Origin: Austropuccinia psidii
Taxonomy: Eukaryota > Basidiomycota > Pucciniomycetes > Pucciniales > Sphaerophragmiaceae
Assembly: GCA_023105745.1 (NCBI GenBank)
Contig: JALGQZ010000011.1
Location: 22,904,975 to 22,968,974 of the forward strand
Direction: 5' to 3'
DNA length: 64,000 nucleotides
Shown here: piece by piece, positions 24,756 to 36,769 of the stretch
Position numbering within the stretch: position 1 is the first letter of the stretch
Layout of the letters: each line of letters begins with the position of its first letter
Translations under genes and position numbers: made by a program
The notes under the pieces: generated by a model
What the model was told of the DNA's origin: nothing
Seen by the model: the letters and a program-made list of their open reading frames with translations, nothing else
Databases searched by the model: none

Positions 24756-25415
24756 TTCCTTTAAAAAAGGCTCATCATTTATGAGACTAATCAGCCATTA
24801 TAGAGGCTCTGAATATTCTCAGGTAAAGGCCACCATCTGTTATGGAATCCTCTTCCAACCATTTATCTTTATCAGCTTTTTGGCTCTTAAATATGACAAA
24901 ATATTCTCTATGGTCCTTCCCATTGAGTCTGATCTTCCTGTCCTTCATAATATTTTTCACTGGGACAAGGGAGTTTTATACTTTTACTAATTCCTGTGGA
25001 GTGTGGCTCTTTTTTCTGGAGGGGAACTTGTCCTCTCCTCTTTGGTGGTAAGGTTTGACTAAACTATCTGGGAACACTGGGTGTTTCCTAGAGAATTCTT
25101 CTGTGAGTCTGACCTCCACTGCATTTCCCTATCAATATAATGATAGTGAATGGTCCCAAAAATAAGTCTCTAATTTTCTTGGGGCCTTTTAGATTATTGA
25201 AATTTAAATTAGACACCAGAACGTGGCCCCTTTCTCTGAAGTCTGGTTCCCTGTGGGTCTTGTCATACCTCTGCTTGTTGTATTCCTTTTCCTCAGCTAT
25301 GCATCTTTCAGCCTTATCACATTCCCTCTTCCACATATCATGGAAGTCTTTGACTGTGGGATAGATAGTCTGAAGGTTTTTCTTCAAGTTATCAACAGGC
25401 AATGAGGAGTTCCAC
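24756..25415 (-). pseudogene. E2 gypsy integrase C-terminus and chromodomain-like tail
   Basis: This is the 3' continuation of the E2 polyprotein, cut from the rest by insertion of E1 at 25,416. It reads PVDNLKKNLQTIYPTVKDFH and KTHREPDFRERGHVLVSNL, the integrase C-terminal region before a GPF-type fold. EEFSRKHPVFPDSLVKPY then matches E3's EELSNKHPTFPVSLIKPY. The tail, EYFVIFKSQKADKDKWLEED, aligns with E3's chromodomain-like EYLVRYSDPTCEDEWLEEKD. At least one in-frame stop and one frame change are present. Joining 45,077 leftward to 25,411 on the minus strand gives LVEKWWNSSLP, matching E3's ILEKGWNPKLP, so the two parts were once contiguous. Confidence 0.85.
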
Positions 25416-27434
25416 TGTGGGAACTCCTCTTGTGTGGGATTAAAATGAGGCAGTACCTGGAGGGGGAAATCACAGGTAACTAGTTTTGAATTGCTAATAA
25501 CTCCTGTAACCAAGGGTGGCAAGGGTGTATTGCCTGCCCCTCCTAAAATACTAAACAAAATCTTCCTTGGAGCTCACAAACCAAAATAAAATTAGTAAGT
25601 GGCTTTACAACTGCAGAAGACAAAAATTCAGCAGTCTCAGATCAGACCTATTCAATAAATAATAATAAAAGGAAATGTCAGTAATTTGGTTAAATTTGAG
25701 ATTTAATGAAATACTTGTCTGTTTCAATTTTAATAGTTTTTTTGGTGAAATTGAGGTGAGATTTTTCTTCTTGGTTAAAATTCCTTTTGCAAGATGATTT
25801 GTTTAAGGTGTTCTGGAAAATTTGATGAGTGTTGATAAAGGTAATTTTGTTAAGGTAAAGTTATAATAGAGTAAAATAATTTTTTTTAAAGGTTGGTTAT
25901 TATTCTTTTTAAGAGTTGTTAATAATAAGATAAAATATCACTTGTTAAGTTTAAGAGGTAAGATTCTTTGATATTAGATTTTAAATGGGTAAGTTAGTTT
26001 TAAATCCTGTTAAATGAAGTTAATTTTACTAGTTAAAATATTTTAATAGAGTAGTAACCCTAATCTTGGGTACTGGGTAATTTTTAATAATAATTTTTTT
26101 AATACTAAGATTCCACTGAGCTTAGCTACTGGGCAATCTTTAACACTATACTTCCACTGAGCTTAGCTACTAGGCAAGTAGATTCACTATAATTTTCTGG
26201 ACTACCTCCCAGGTGAGGGATGAATTATTCCTATGCTCCTACTTTGAAGTGGATATAATGTGCATGGGATATAATTTGCATAGGATATAATTTTCATGGG
26301 GGGATTTTGAAATTTGGGGGGAGAGAGCCCCTCTATTTATACCTTTTGGGAGCCTAGAGGGCCCTCCATGGGAGCTGTCTTTTTCCACTTTAATTCCTCT
26401 TGATTTCATCATGTGACTCTGTTTTTGGTGAGGACATTTCTTGCATGGGTCAGGTGATTTAAGGTTTGGTGATAATTTTCTCTCTGCACAGCCTCCATTT
26501 ATCACATGATTGTCTTTTGGTGAACTAATTATGATGTGATATTCTTGAATTTTCCTTGCATACATGAGGTGATTCAATTTTGGCTGGGGATTTTTGTTGT
26601 GCACAGCCTCTTTCTTGTCACATGATATTCTGTTGGTGGATGCAGTATCACATGATGACCTTGTAATTCCTTTGCATATGTCCTATTTTAGGTTTGGTAG
26701 AAGTGGCTGTGTAGTTTATGCAGGTGTCATGGTTGTTTTTCTTCTTTTTGAACTTTAAAATGAAGTCAGGTGATAATTTCTTTCACTGATGAATTTACTG
26801 TTATGTATGAGATGATGTGATTTTTGAGTTTGACACATTCTGTGCATAGTCATGTGGTTGAGATTTAATTAAAATTGTGTACTGCATGCAGCCTGTTGTA
26901 ACTAGCTTTGGTTTGCATGAGGTGATGAGTGGTGTAAATAATTTTGATTCTGTTTTAAGGTTTTAAGTGGGGTTACTGTGGATATAAGATAAGGTACTCC
27001 TGGGGCTGTGTTGTAAATGAATTGCAGGAATTCCATGGAGTTGAGCTTTGCATCATGTGACTTTGAATGCAAGCTGGCTGTATAACTAATGCATGTGTCA
27101 TTTTCTTGCTGCATGAGTCCTGTGGCTGTAAGGGGGTGTAAAGCTGAGTGGGGTGTGTAATTTAAAGGGTGGTACCTTCTTTGTTGTAACTAGTTTACTA
27201 TATGTAACTTGATTTTTACATATGCATAATGAAATTGAATAATTTATTTAAACACATACACTGCCATTTGGTGCCTGTGCCATGGGTTTATGAGGTAAAT
27301 CCAGATTCTTGCTGTAAAATTGACCTTTTGGTGTAAAATTTGAGTGTAAGTTTGCCTGTAGGCTGGATTTACTGCTGTTATGGGGTAGTATGAGCTTGAG
27401 CCTGGTGAAAAGAAAAATGGTATGGAATACCACA
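25416..27434 (-). repeat. E1 3' LTR
   Basis: On the minus strand it begins TGTGGTATTCC and ends GTTCCCACA. It aligns over its whole length with 43,058-45,076. Open frames inside it occur identically in both LTRs and show no domain, so they are treated as non-coding. Confidence 0.95.
26334..26341 (-). promoter_or_regulatory. TATA box in E1 3' LTR
   Basis: Minus strand reads GGTATAAATAGAGGGGC, a good RNA polymerase II TATA context. The same motif is in the other LTR at 43,977-43,984. Confidence 0.65.
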
Positions 27435-27450
27435 TCCCCCTCTCCATTTA
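27435..27450 (-). promoter_or_regulatory. E1 polypurine tract
   Basis: Immediately upstream of the 3' LTR the minus strand reads AATGGAGAGGGGGA and then the LTR start TGTGG. This is the position and composition expected of the plus-strand primer of reverse transcription. Confidence 0.85.
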
Positions 27451-27482
27451 ATGCTGTCCCCAGCATTCCAGGTGAGAGCTCT

Positions 27483-30400
27483 CTATTCTTCATCTGATTC
27501 TGTGGTTTCCTCCAATACCTCTTCCTCATTTATTGATTCATCTTCTTCACTTTGTTCTTCTTCTGTGTCTTCTTTTGTGTTTATCAACTTTCCTCTTGGG
27601 TAGAACCTCTTGACTTGAGATGCTGCAAATCTTCTTGCTAATTCTGTTCCATCAAGTTCCTCAAGTTCATATGGTCCATTGTTTATTTGTTTGATTACTC
27701 TGTAGGGTCCATTCCATTTGTTTTTGAAAAGTAGTCCCCAATTAGTTTCTATTGCTTTGTTGTAAACCAGGACCAAATCTCCTGGATTGAGTGGTGATCT
27801 TAGTTGGTGTGCCATTCTTCTATCCCAATATTTCATTGAGTCTTCCCTTGATTTTTTGAGTTTTTCTGCTGCTTTTCTTCTCATCTCTTCTTTTCCTTCC
27901 AACTGCTTGGCTCTGGCTTCCAATAATTCCTCAGTTGTGGATATTTTGTGCCATTCTACTGCTAAAAAGGTTTTTGTTTCAATGTCAATTGGTAATACTG
28001 GTAGTTGTCCCAATTGGAGTTCATATGGTGAGAAACCAGTTGTCCTTTTAGTGGAGATTCTGTCAGCCAAGGTAACCAAAGGTAGATATTTTCTCCATTT
28101 TCCTCCATTTTCTCCACACATCTTGACTAATGCATCTTTAAGTTGTTTATGGCCCCTTTCAACCATTCCTTGAGACTCTGGGTAATAAGGTGTGGTGACT
28201 CTAATACTTGATCCTGCTTTCTTTACTGCATCTTTTAATTCTTTTCCAAACTCTGGCCCCCCATCAACAGTTACTTCTTTTGGTGAGCCATACCTGCATA
28301 TCCATTCTGAGGTGAACCATTCTGCAACTGCTTTTGCTGTTAATTTGACTAGTCCAACTGTTTCTGGCCATCCTGAAAAATCATCTCTTGCCACAAACAT
28401 ATACTTCCATCTTCCAGATTTGATATGGACTGCATCCATACTGACCCTCTCAAAGATTGTTGATGTTGCTGTAGATTTTCCTTGTTCCCTTTGTAAGTTT
28501 TGACTTCTCTTTTGGCAGGCCAGGCAAGATTGAACCCATTTCTTGACTGATTTCTTCATTCCTTCCCACCAAAATCTTGCTTTAATTCTTCTGTAAGTTT
28601 CATTTTCCCCTCTGTGGCCCATGTCTTCATGAAGTGACTTTAAAATGTAGCTTTGAACTTCTTGACTTGATATCACCAATTGAGGGTTTGGGTTATTTCT
28701 TCTTTTAAGCTGGCCATCTCCCAAGAAAAAGTTGGGTGACCTTCTTTTGATCCTTCTAAATTCTTCTTCTTTGCTTGATTCTGGTTTTTTCATTGTACTT
28801 AAGTATTCTTGCATCCTCTTCCAAAATCTTTCTTGTTTTGTTGGTACTTGTATTCCTGAAAAATTGAGTGAATTTACATTCTTGGCCCCAAATCCAGGGT
28901 GTGGCTTGATCCAATCTTCTTCTTCATCAAATTCTGGTGCATCTTCATCTTCTTCTTCTGAGTTTTTTGGTCTTCTGGATAGCCCATCTGGCATAGTGAA
29001 AGTTTTCCCTGGTTTGTGTACCAAATCAAAGGAAAATAGCTGAATGAAAGCCACCCATCTTGTCATGGGGGCATTGGGTAAGCAAGGGGTGTTGATCCTT
29101 TCAATTAAAGCCTTGGCATCAACCTGTAATTCAAAATGTTGTCCCCAAAGTATTGTTTGAAGTTTCTTGAGAATTCTTGCAACTCCACAGAGTTCCAATT
29201 TGGGTTGTGAGTATTTTGATTCTAATTTTGAAAAAGTTATTGATTCATATAATACTGGTCTGTCTTTTCCTTCTTTATATTCTTGAGTGAGTACTGCTCC
29301 TGCAGCAATGTAGCTTGAATCTACTGCTAGCTTAATTTTTCCTGATCCTTTGTCATAATCCAATTTCTTGAGAGTTATTTCTTCTCCAACTATTCTTCTG
29401 AGCTTATGGAAAGCTTCTTCACATTTTTGATCCCAATCCCAGTCAACATCTTCTCTGGTGAGCCTTCTGAGTGGTGATGCAACTTGTGAGAAGTTTTCAA
29501 TAAACATTCTTACATAGGCACAAAGACCAAGAAATCCTCTTATTTCCTTTTTGTTGAGAGGTGTTGGCCAATTTTGAATCTTGTTGATCTTTTGTTTTGA
29601 GATTGTTCTTCCTTTGAATGATACAACATGCCCTACTATGTCCAAAGCTGGAACACAGCATGCAAACTTGGATCCTGAGATAGTAAGTCCTGCTTCTTCA
29701 ATCCTGAATAAAACTCTTTCTAAGGTTATGGCATATTCCCATATAAATCTTCTGATTGAGGGGTTTTCTGGTAGTGTTTCTTGGTTGTAAAGTGATCTTG
29801 GTCCTTTTATTCCTCCATCATCAGTAAATATTCCTACACTTTCTGGTATTTCTTCTTGGAGTATCCAGGTCATTTGGGCTTGGTATACTGCTACTGAGTT
29901 GGTGGCTCCTTGGGGTAGTCTTGTGAGTTGCATCCTTCCAAGGGGTGTTTCAAAAGTGGTGAGGGGTCTTGTAGTGACATCTAATTCTCTTTCATCATAT
30001 CCTCCCATGATGTCTCCTAGTCCATAGCATGCTCTTCCTGCAAATGCATCTACAAATTCTTCAATATGAGGTGGTAAGCCAGCATCCTTTATGGTGACTT
30101 TGTTGAGTTCTTGAAGGTCATGGACAATTCTGAGTTTCCCATTTGATTTGGCCACACAAAAGATTGGGCTTGTGTAGCTTGAGGTGGATTGCTCATAGAG
30201 TCCAGTCCTGATTCTTTCTCTTATTAATTCAGTAAACTGAGGTAAAATTGATTTGGGTATAGGAATAGGTTTCTTCTACCAAGGTTCATGAGGTATTACT
30301 GGTATCTTGTAAGGTTTTCCATATGAGTGTTTGAGTAATCCTCTTTCTTCCTCACAGAAAGCTATTGCTTTTTCCCTTAAGGTAATAACATGTTTGAGTA

Positions 30401-30650
30401 AATTGATTTCTTCATTTGATAACCATCCTGGTGGGCCAAAATTGACTGCTTGGAGTCTTTCATGGGTGACCTTGAAGGTTTCTTGAGATATAGGTGGGTT
30501 TGGTGATAAGGGTGTTTCATAAGGATCTCTTGAAAAAGGTGGTCTTTCCAAAGGTGGGTTAAGGTCTTGGGGCATTGGCTCATTGACTGGTCTCACCTTT
30601 TTCAGGACTGATTTGTATTTGGCTGCTAAAATTTGGTGATCCATCTTCAA
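27483..30650 (-). CDS. E1 pol: reverse transcriptase, RNase H and integrase (one in-frame TAG)
   Basis: The frame runs 1,056 codons from 30,650, broken only by a TAG at 30,276-30,278 that separates a 124-residue N-terminal part from the rest. Residues below count from 30,155. RT has GLGDIMGGYDE (Asp48) and the active site FTDD at 110-113, a variant of YxDD seen in basidiomycete gypsy elements. RNase H shows LAVDSSYIAAGAVLT (Asp279), Glu321, Asp346 and Asp390. Integrase has an HHCC finger (His509, His514, Cys544, Cys547) and the D574, D631, E666 triad with spacing close to DDx35E. The C-terminus is acidic (EEEQSEEDESINEEE). Everything after the TAG looks intact. The TAG could be a nonsense mutation or a readthrough site; mutation is simpler because it lies inside the RT N-terminal region. 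No ATG follows the stop before the RT core. Confidence 0.93.
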
Positions 30651-30770
30651 TTAGTTATTTTGTTTTTTCTTCTTTCTTTTTTTTTAATGATTTCTAAGAA
30701 TTTGCTAGTGTCCTGAAATCTTGAGGTCTTCACAATTCTTCTTTCTTCTTTCTTCCATAAAAAAATGTAG

Positions 30771-31696
30771 TTTAAGGTCATACAGGACCTACAACTAGGT
30801 GTGTAACCCCTGTATATTAGGTATACAAGTCCTGCAGTTTAAGTCATGCAAGGACCTCCTGGCCTAATCCAAGGGCTTATCTTGATTCTTGAGCTCCTTT
30901 GGGCTTGATTTTGTATTCCACTTGACTCTTGTCTTATTTTTCAATCTTCATGATTCCCATTTGATTCAAGATTATTCTGGTTGTTTTATTTCTTGATGAG
31001 GAATTTTCTTGTCTTAATTGATGGCTTGAGACTTCACTTTGTTCATTTTGGCCAATTTGATAATGCTAAACACCTGTGAAACCCCTTGTTCCTGTTACAC
31101 AAAGGAAGCAGTTTATTGTCATGCTAAGGACAAAAATGGTCCTTCAGCACTTCTCCTGACTAGGACAATCCCCTCCAGCTTCTTGGCTGTTATTTTTTAT
31201 AAGTTTCCCTGCCCAAGTCTACAGAGGAAGCAGTTTACTGTCATGCTGAGGACCTCCTGAGTCTTCAAGCTTTCTTAAAAATCCCAAGGGCAATTTGAGT
31301 TGAGTGTTTTACATCATCTTGTTGGTCCATCATGTTGAGTGAGTCCTGAATTAATCCAATGAGTCATCCTTCAGTCCATAAATCCTGGCCAGTGATTCTT
31401 GAATCCCAATTGAGTTTCAATCCAGAATCAAAGAAGTGTCCAAGGTCTTGTGTTGTCCAAAGGTCAATTCAATAAGGAACTCCTGCTTTTCTTCATAAAT
31501 AATCTTCTGCATTTTCAGTATTCTGAATAATTGTCCTATGATAAGTTGTTTCCCAATTCTCTTGCTATTTCTTCAAAATAATTTATGTCCTTTTGTTCTT
31601 TTGTATTCCTGAATTATACCTGTTATAAAGAAATGAAAAAAAATTGTAATAATAAGGTGATTTAAAATTGATTTTAATATTAATTTATTGATATAT

Positions 31697-31738
<42 letters not shown>

Positions 31739-31961
31739 ATATTCTTTTGGATGAGGGCCCCCCTCTCCATTTAAAAATCTTGAGTTGGTTTTCAAATTTT
31801 GAAGAGGATATGTTCTCATTCCCCAAAACTTCCACTATAAGGGATAGTGTAAGAAATAAGTTTACCCACCCCTTATTTTTTATAGTGCTTTTGATGAGGA
31901 TAAATAATGATACAGTAAATATACATAATTCCATTTTAATGATGATTCAATAATAATTTGC

Positions 31962-31992
<31 letters not shown>

Positions 31993-34390
31993 AGTATAAA
32001 ATAACCATAAAGTGAGATATCTGAATGAAAATCACAATTTAAAAGAAATAAACCTGAATCACAGTTAAGATCATGGAAGTGTTTGGTTGAAGGTGGTAAT
32101 TTGTTCCAATCAGCAAAAATTGGTGCTCTTGAGAGTATTTATGATTAATATTACATAGTTTAATGATCATAATTTGAGTCCTTTATTCATATAATGACCC
32201 TTATGATGCCACAACTCTTCCTTTTGGAATCATCATTGTGACTCAGACTTTATTTCAAGTCCATCCCCTTTATGGTTCAGATTTTCTGTTACCCATAAAT
32301 GCATTTGAGTTGTTAAAAAATATAAACAGTGAAATTGAAAATTTGTACAATTAAAAAAACTCTTCTTTGCTTTTTTGGGGGGCTTTCAAATTCCTTTTGG
32401 AATAAATAGCACATTGAGGTGTTATTAATATGTAAATTCCCCAAATTATGTCATCAATTTATGAGTTTTTTTAATATAAATAACTCCATCAGAGTTCAAT
32501 TAATGCCTTCATGGCACAAATACTTCTTCTTTTCAAACAATTTCCAATCACTTTCTTGTAATTGGAGAAATACTTCAAATAAATTGATTTTTTTTCATTT
32601 TTTTTTTTTGAATTATTATTATTATTGAGCTGAAAAATTAAGCCAATTTAATGGCTTTTGTTGTAATAGTAGGAGAAGTAGAATAAAGATAATAAATAAA
32701 TGGAATATTCTTGAGATCATGAATGGGATATGCCCCTAATTCTTAGGTAGTTTATAGTCTTGACTAGGACTTATCCTCCTTTTGTAGTCCTTTTCCAATC
32801 TTTTTGAATACTTTAAATAGGCATTTTATGGTCTTGCCAAGGACCATATTTTGTCTTTGCTTTGGTCATTGTTGATAATTTTAGTGATTTATTTTTGATA
32901 TTGGAAGGGGCTGTTTATGGTCTTGCCAAGGACCATTGGTTTATTTTTGATTATTGTTAATAATTTGAGTGGGCAGTTTATGGTCTTGCCAAGGACCATT
33001 GGTTGATTGTGTTTTAGCTTTGAGTCCTTGTTTATGATTCCAATTGTGGGCAGTTTATGGTCTTGCCAAGGATCATATTTTGTCTTTGCTTTGGTCCTTG
33101 TTGATAATTCCAATGGTGGGCAGTTTATGGTCTTGCCAAGGACCATATGTTGTGTCCAGGAACTTGATTGTTGCCTTTGGGGTTTCCTGGCATGTAATTT
33201 ATCTTCAAAGCCAAGTTGTATAGTTATCTTAAGCAGTTTATAGTCTTATTGAGGACTAATTTTCACTTTAAAAGCATATTTAAGCCTATAAAATATGTTA
33301 GTATAGTTATTATTCCAAAATAAGAAAGCATAAAAGATAAAATAGCAGTTTAAAGCCTTGCTTAGGGATTTTATAGCCCTGTACCCTATCAAAAAATTAA
33401 ATATGTCAGTTTAATTTAATATCCAATAGAAAAAGGCATGAAAAATAAAATAAAATAAGCAGTTTATAGCCATACTGAGGGCTTTTATTATTATTATTAT
33501 TATTATTTTTGTTTGTAGCCCTGTTTCTTCATAAAAAAAACATGGTTAGTCAAATTAATTAAATCATGATAATAGATGAAATTAAGCAGTTTTAAGCCAT
33601 GCTGAGGGCTTTTATTTATAATTTATTTCCTCTAATTATTAAACTAAAGGGAAAATCAGTAAAAAAAAAAAACATAAGAAATAAAATTTGAGCAGTTTAA
33701 TGCCTTGCTCAGGGCATTTATTTTGTCCTTCATAGCCCTGTAGCACATAAAAGTAAATAAGTCAGCTTCATTTAATATTAATGAGAAAATGAAAAAATTC
33801 CAGCAGTTTAATGTCTTGCTGAGGAAATTTTTCATATAAATGTAATTTTTTTTTTATATTATTATTTATAGCCCTGCAAAATTCAAATAAAGAGTTTGTC
33901 AGTACAATTCAATATCAAAGATAAATTAAGCACAAAAAGATAAAACAAGCAGTTTAAAGCCTTGCTGAGGGCTCTTCATTGTTATTTGTAGCCCTGTAGC
34001 ATAAAAAATCCAATATAAAGTAAGCAGTTTATAGCCATACTGAGGGCTTTTATTTATATTATTATTATTATTATTGTTTGTAGCCCTGTTTCTTCATATA
34101 AAAAAAATATGGTTAATCAAATTAATTAAATCATGATGATAAATGAAATTAAACAGTTTTAAGCCATGCTGAGGGCTTCTATTTATAATTTATTTCCTTT
34201 AATTATTTCATTAAACTGAAAAAATACTGAAATTTCAGTAAAATAAAGAATCAGTAATTAAAAACAACAACATAAGCAATGAAATTGAGCAGTTTAATGC
34301 CTTGCTCAGGGCATTTTAGTTTCATTTTATAGCCCCAGTTTTAAGAAAAATAAAAAATAAACAGTTTTAAGTCTTGTTCAGGACTTTTTA
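30771..34390. repeat. Array of about 20 short stem-loops with constant loop and covarying stems (in E1)
   Basis: Degenerate copies of GCAGTTTA-stem-loop-stem recur through non-coding E1 sequence. The loop stays near TTGCTGAG (variants TTGCCAAG, ATGCTGAG, ATACTGAG, TTGCTCAG, TTGTTCAG), while the stems change in matched pairs. Examples are TATGGTC/GACCATA (32,827 and repeats to 33,149), AATGCC/GGCATT (33,699; also near 34,295), AAGCC/GGCTT (near 33,590 and 34,157), TAGTC/GACTA (near 33,243), TTGTC/GACAA (near 31,117), AAGTC/GACTT (34,369) and AGGTC/GACCT (30,775). Spacing is irregular, 50-140 bp, with the densest part 32.8-34.4 kb. A stretch of about 300 bp is itself duplicated (33,450-33,720 and 34,015-34,320). 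TAGCCCTG often follows 20-45 bp after the hairpin. Confidence 0.8.
31260..32740. other. E1 interior without recognised features
   Basis: Non-coding filler inside E1 with long T runs at about 31,699-31,733 and 31,964-31,986. Lysine-rich frames here are translations of the poly-A on the minus strand. No LTR, terminal repeat or target duplication was found. Confidence 0.6.
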
Positions 34391-34490
34391 TTTTATTTTA
34401 TTGTTATTTTTTTTTGTTATTGGTAGCCCTGAAGAATTGATAAATTGTTTTCATTTAATATTTTTTTGAAAAGCACTTTATGGTGCTATT

Positions 34491-36560
34491 AACCATTTCG
34501 CGTGGTTTGTTTTCTGCTAGAATGTTGTGTAGTATAGTTCGTTAAAAAAAACTCAGCCCTGTAAATCTCTTCACAGTATTTCAGGTGGGCTGTTTCAGTT
34601 TCAAGGGGTGTTATAACACCCCGATTGCAGCTTCAGGAAATTATTTCTTTCTTGCCAAGGCATCTATATGGGTTGTACTACCCTCTTGTATATAAGAGAA
34701 TCGGGTGAGCTTTCTTTTCTTTTTTTACTTTTACTTAATTCTTATTATTACTTATTTGTTTAGTTATTTTTACTGCTTTATATATATCAAGTTCCTTCCA
34801 AAAGCAATCTTATTGTGCTCTAAACCTCTTTGTGTGGTTTGCACTTAGTTGGTCCGTCTTTTAAAAGTGGATTGGTTGGATTATTTTAGATTCCTATACC
34901 CTTATTATGGCTTATAAGTAAGTCGTTTGTGGTGGCTTTTTTATTTATTTATTGATTCTCCAATATTTACAGTGCTGAAATTCAAGTCGCATGCAGTCGT
35001 TATGGCCTATTTCAACCTCCTGGGCCTTATGATCGCTTCTTAGGCAGATGAAATGCCTCTTGGTGAGGGTTTGGTCACCTTGCAAGTATTCAAAAGCATC
35101 CAATGTGATCACTATCATTTCTTGTGCTCAGACTTTCCTCCGATCTAAATCCACCTCCCAAGGCATCGGACGTGATACTCGCTTGCTTGCGGTGTTAGAG
35201 TTGGGTCAACCTGAACCCAGCTTCATCAGCTGCCTTCTTCATTCTGTCGCTTAAAAGACTGCAGGCGGTTTATGGTTCAGTGTCAAATATGGTAGAGTAG
35301 CATTAAGGTTTGTGTTTTCCTTCTAAGCATTGCTTTAAAGCCAAGATCTCTTCCTTCCCGTTAGTGTTCTAACACCGGTCATCATTTTCTTTTGCTTTAG
35401 TGAGGTGGCGCCGGTTGTTTTGAATGGATACTAATTCTTCGCCACCATTTTGTGCATTAATAGAAGCTTTCCAAGTTTGTTAATAAACTTCTAGTGTGCT
35501 CCTGTCATTGACAGTATTGGTGTTGGAACGGAAAATTAAGTATTTCAAAACTACTGGCTCAGAGGAGTTATAAGTAGGTCATTATTTTTTATTCCTTGTA
35601 ACTGGTTTCTCCTCCGATGCCATGTTCGCTTTGTTGACACCTTCTTCCGTTGATTACTGGTGGTGTGCTCTTAAATAGAGTTTCCTGCCTGCTTTGAAAG
35701 CTTGCAAGGGGCGGTTTTCTTTTTTATTGCCAAGAAGAGGCTGCAGGTGGATCTCCTGTCTTCATTTTCCCCTCATCACACAGGCTAAGATGTCGTATGT
35801 GTTTTATCCCAATTGTTGTTTATAGTGATAACTTAACCAATAACGCCACACTGCCTCTTTATATAGCGTTCTTCTGTATGCTGAACCAGCCAACAGCTCT
35901 CTTCTTCATTTTACTTTATTTATTTATCGTTCTATATTAGGCTAATTGGTACTGCTTGTAAGTCTCTCTGTTAAGCCACTGCAGCACATATACCTGAAAT
36001 TAGATAGCTGATTCATGGTGTCCTATTTTTTTAAGCTTAGGTTTCCTTTATTTGCATTTTTAGGTGTCCTTTATTGACAACTTTAGTGCGATCTTAGGTG
36101 AGGTCAACTGCTTATTTGTTAGGGCTTGCAGGTGGATTTTGGTCGTGTCTTCCATCACTACTCCATATTGGCACTGAGAATGCTTCTTGCTTTTGAAATC
36201 AAGCTGCTGGCACTCTGGTCGCATAAAAGGTTCCCCAATAATCAGGACTAGGAGGAATACCCGGGTCCCTCTTATCTTCACCAAACGTTCTCACAGTATT
36301 CTTCTTACTTCCCGATGCAAACAAGGCTCCCAAGAGTTTCTTATATTGAGTCTTCAATGATATCTAAACCCATGGCACCACCTTGCTGCCGGTGATATGC
36401 TGAGTTGGTTGGCAGCTCCATTGCTAAGAGTTTTTTATTATTATCTTTTTAGGTTAGCAAGATGGCATTTAGGCGTTCTCTTGGTTTTCTCTTCATTGCC
36501 AACAGTTTTCCAGCTTATCAATTGTTGGAGTTTGGGTGGGGGTTCCTTCTTCCATGGTAA
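34491..36560 (+). other. CpG-retaining block inside E1, possible decayed multi-exon gene
   Basis: Unlike the rest of E1, this block has frequent CpG (TTTCGCGTGG, GGTGGCGCCGG, TCGCATGCAGTCG) and balanced composition. Plausible plus-strand splice signals occur: GTAAGT at 34,918 with TTTACAG ending at 34,972, TTGCTTTAG ending near 35,400, and TTTTTAG ending near 36,062. Open stretches after some of them look protein-like, for example CSRYGLFQPPGPYDRFLG after 34,973 and FIDNFSAILGEVNCLFVR after 36,062. I cannot assemble one frame or name a domain. Small hairpins are common, including the perfect palindrome GGGGTGTTATAACACCCC at 34,605-34,622. It may be captured host sequence or an unknown part of E1. 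Confidence 0.4.
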
Positions 36561-36571
36561 GGGCCAATTAG

Positions 36572-36578
36572 TATAAAT
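36572..36578 (+). promoter_or_regulatory. Candidate TATA box for the 143-aa gene
   Basis: AGTATAAATAGTGG lies about 195 bp upstream of the ATG at 36,770. A candidate 5'UTR intron (GTAAAA at 36,674, TTACCTAG ending at 36,758) lies between them. Confidence 0.4.
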
Positions 36579-36769
36579 AGTGGTTCCTTACTTGGTTTGT
36601 TCTCCCAGTATCATCCCTACCCAGTTATATTATCAAGTTTATTTTGCTAACCATCTCAACTTAACTTTGTTTGGTAAAATTGATTTGTTTTGCTTGCTTG
36701 TTTTACACATGTAAAAAATTGACTCCATTTTGCTCTTTGATATATTGTATTTACCTAGACACTCTTGCG

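Noticed and set aside
26239..26604. Open frame in the E1 LTR
   Set aside because: The same frame appears in the other LTR (43,936-44,247) because the LTRs are copies; no domain, and it runs across the TATA region.
31680..31934. Lysine-rich open frame
   Set aside because: Produced by a 35-bp poly-T tract.
32889..33146. Minus-strand frame with repeated PMVLGKTINCP
   Set aside because: The peptide repeat is a by-product of the TATGGTC/GACCATA hairpin repeats.
30771..34390. CRISPR array
   Set aside because: Eukaryotic context; repeats are degenerate hairpins with irregular spacing and no uniform spacers.
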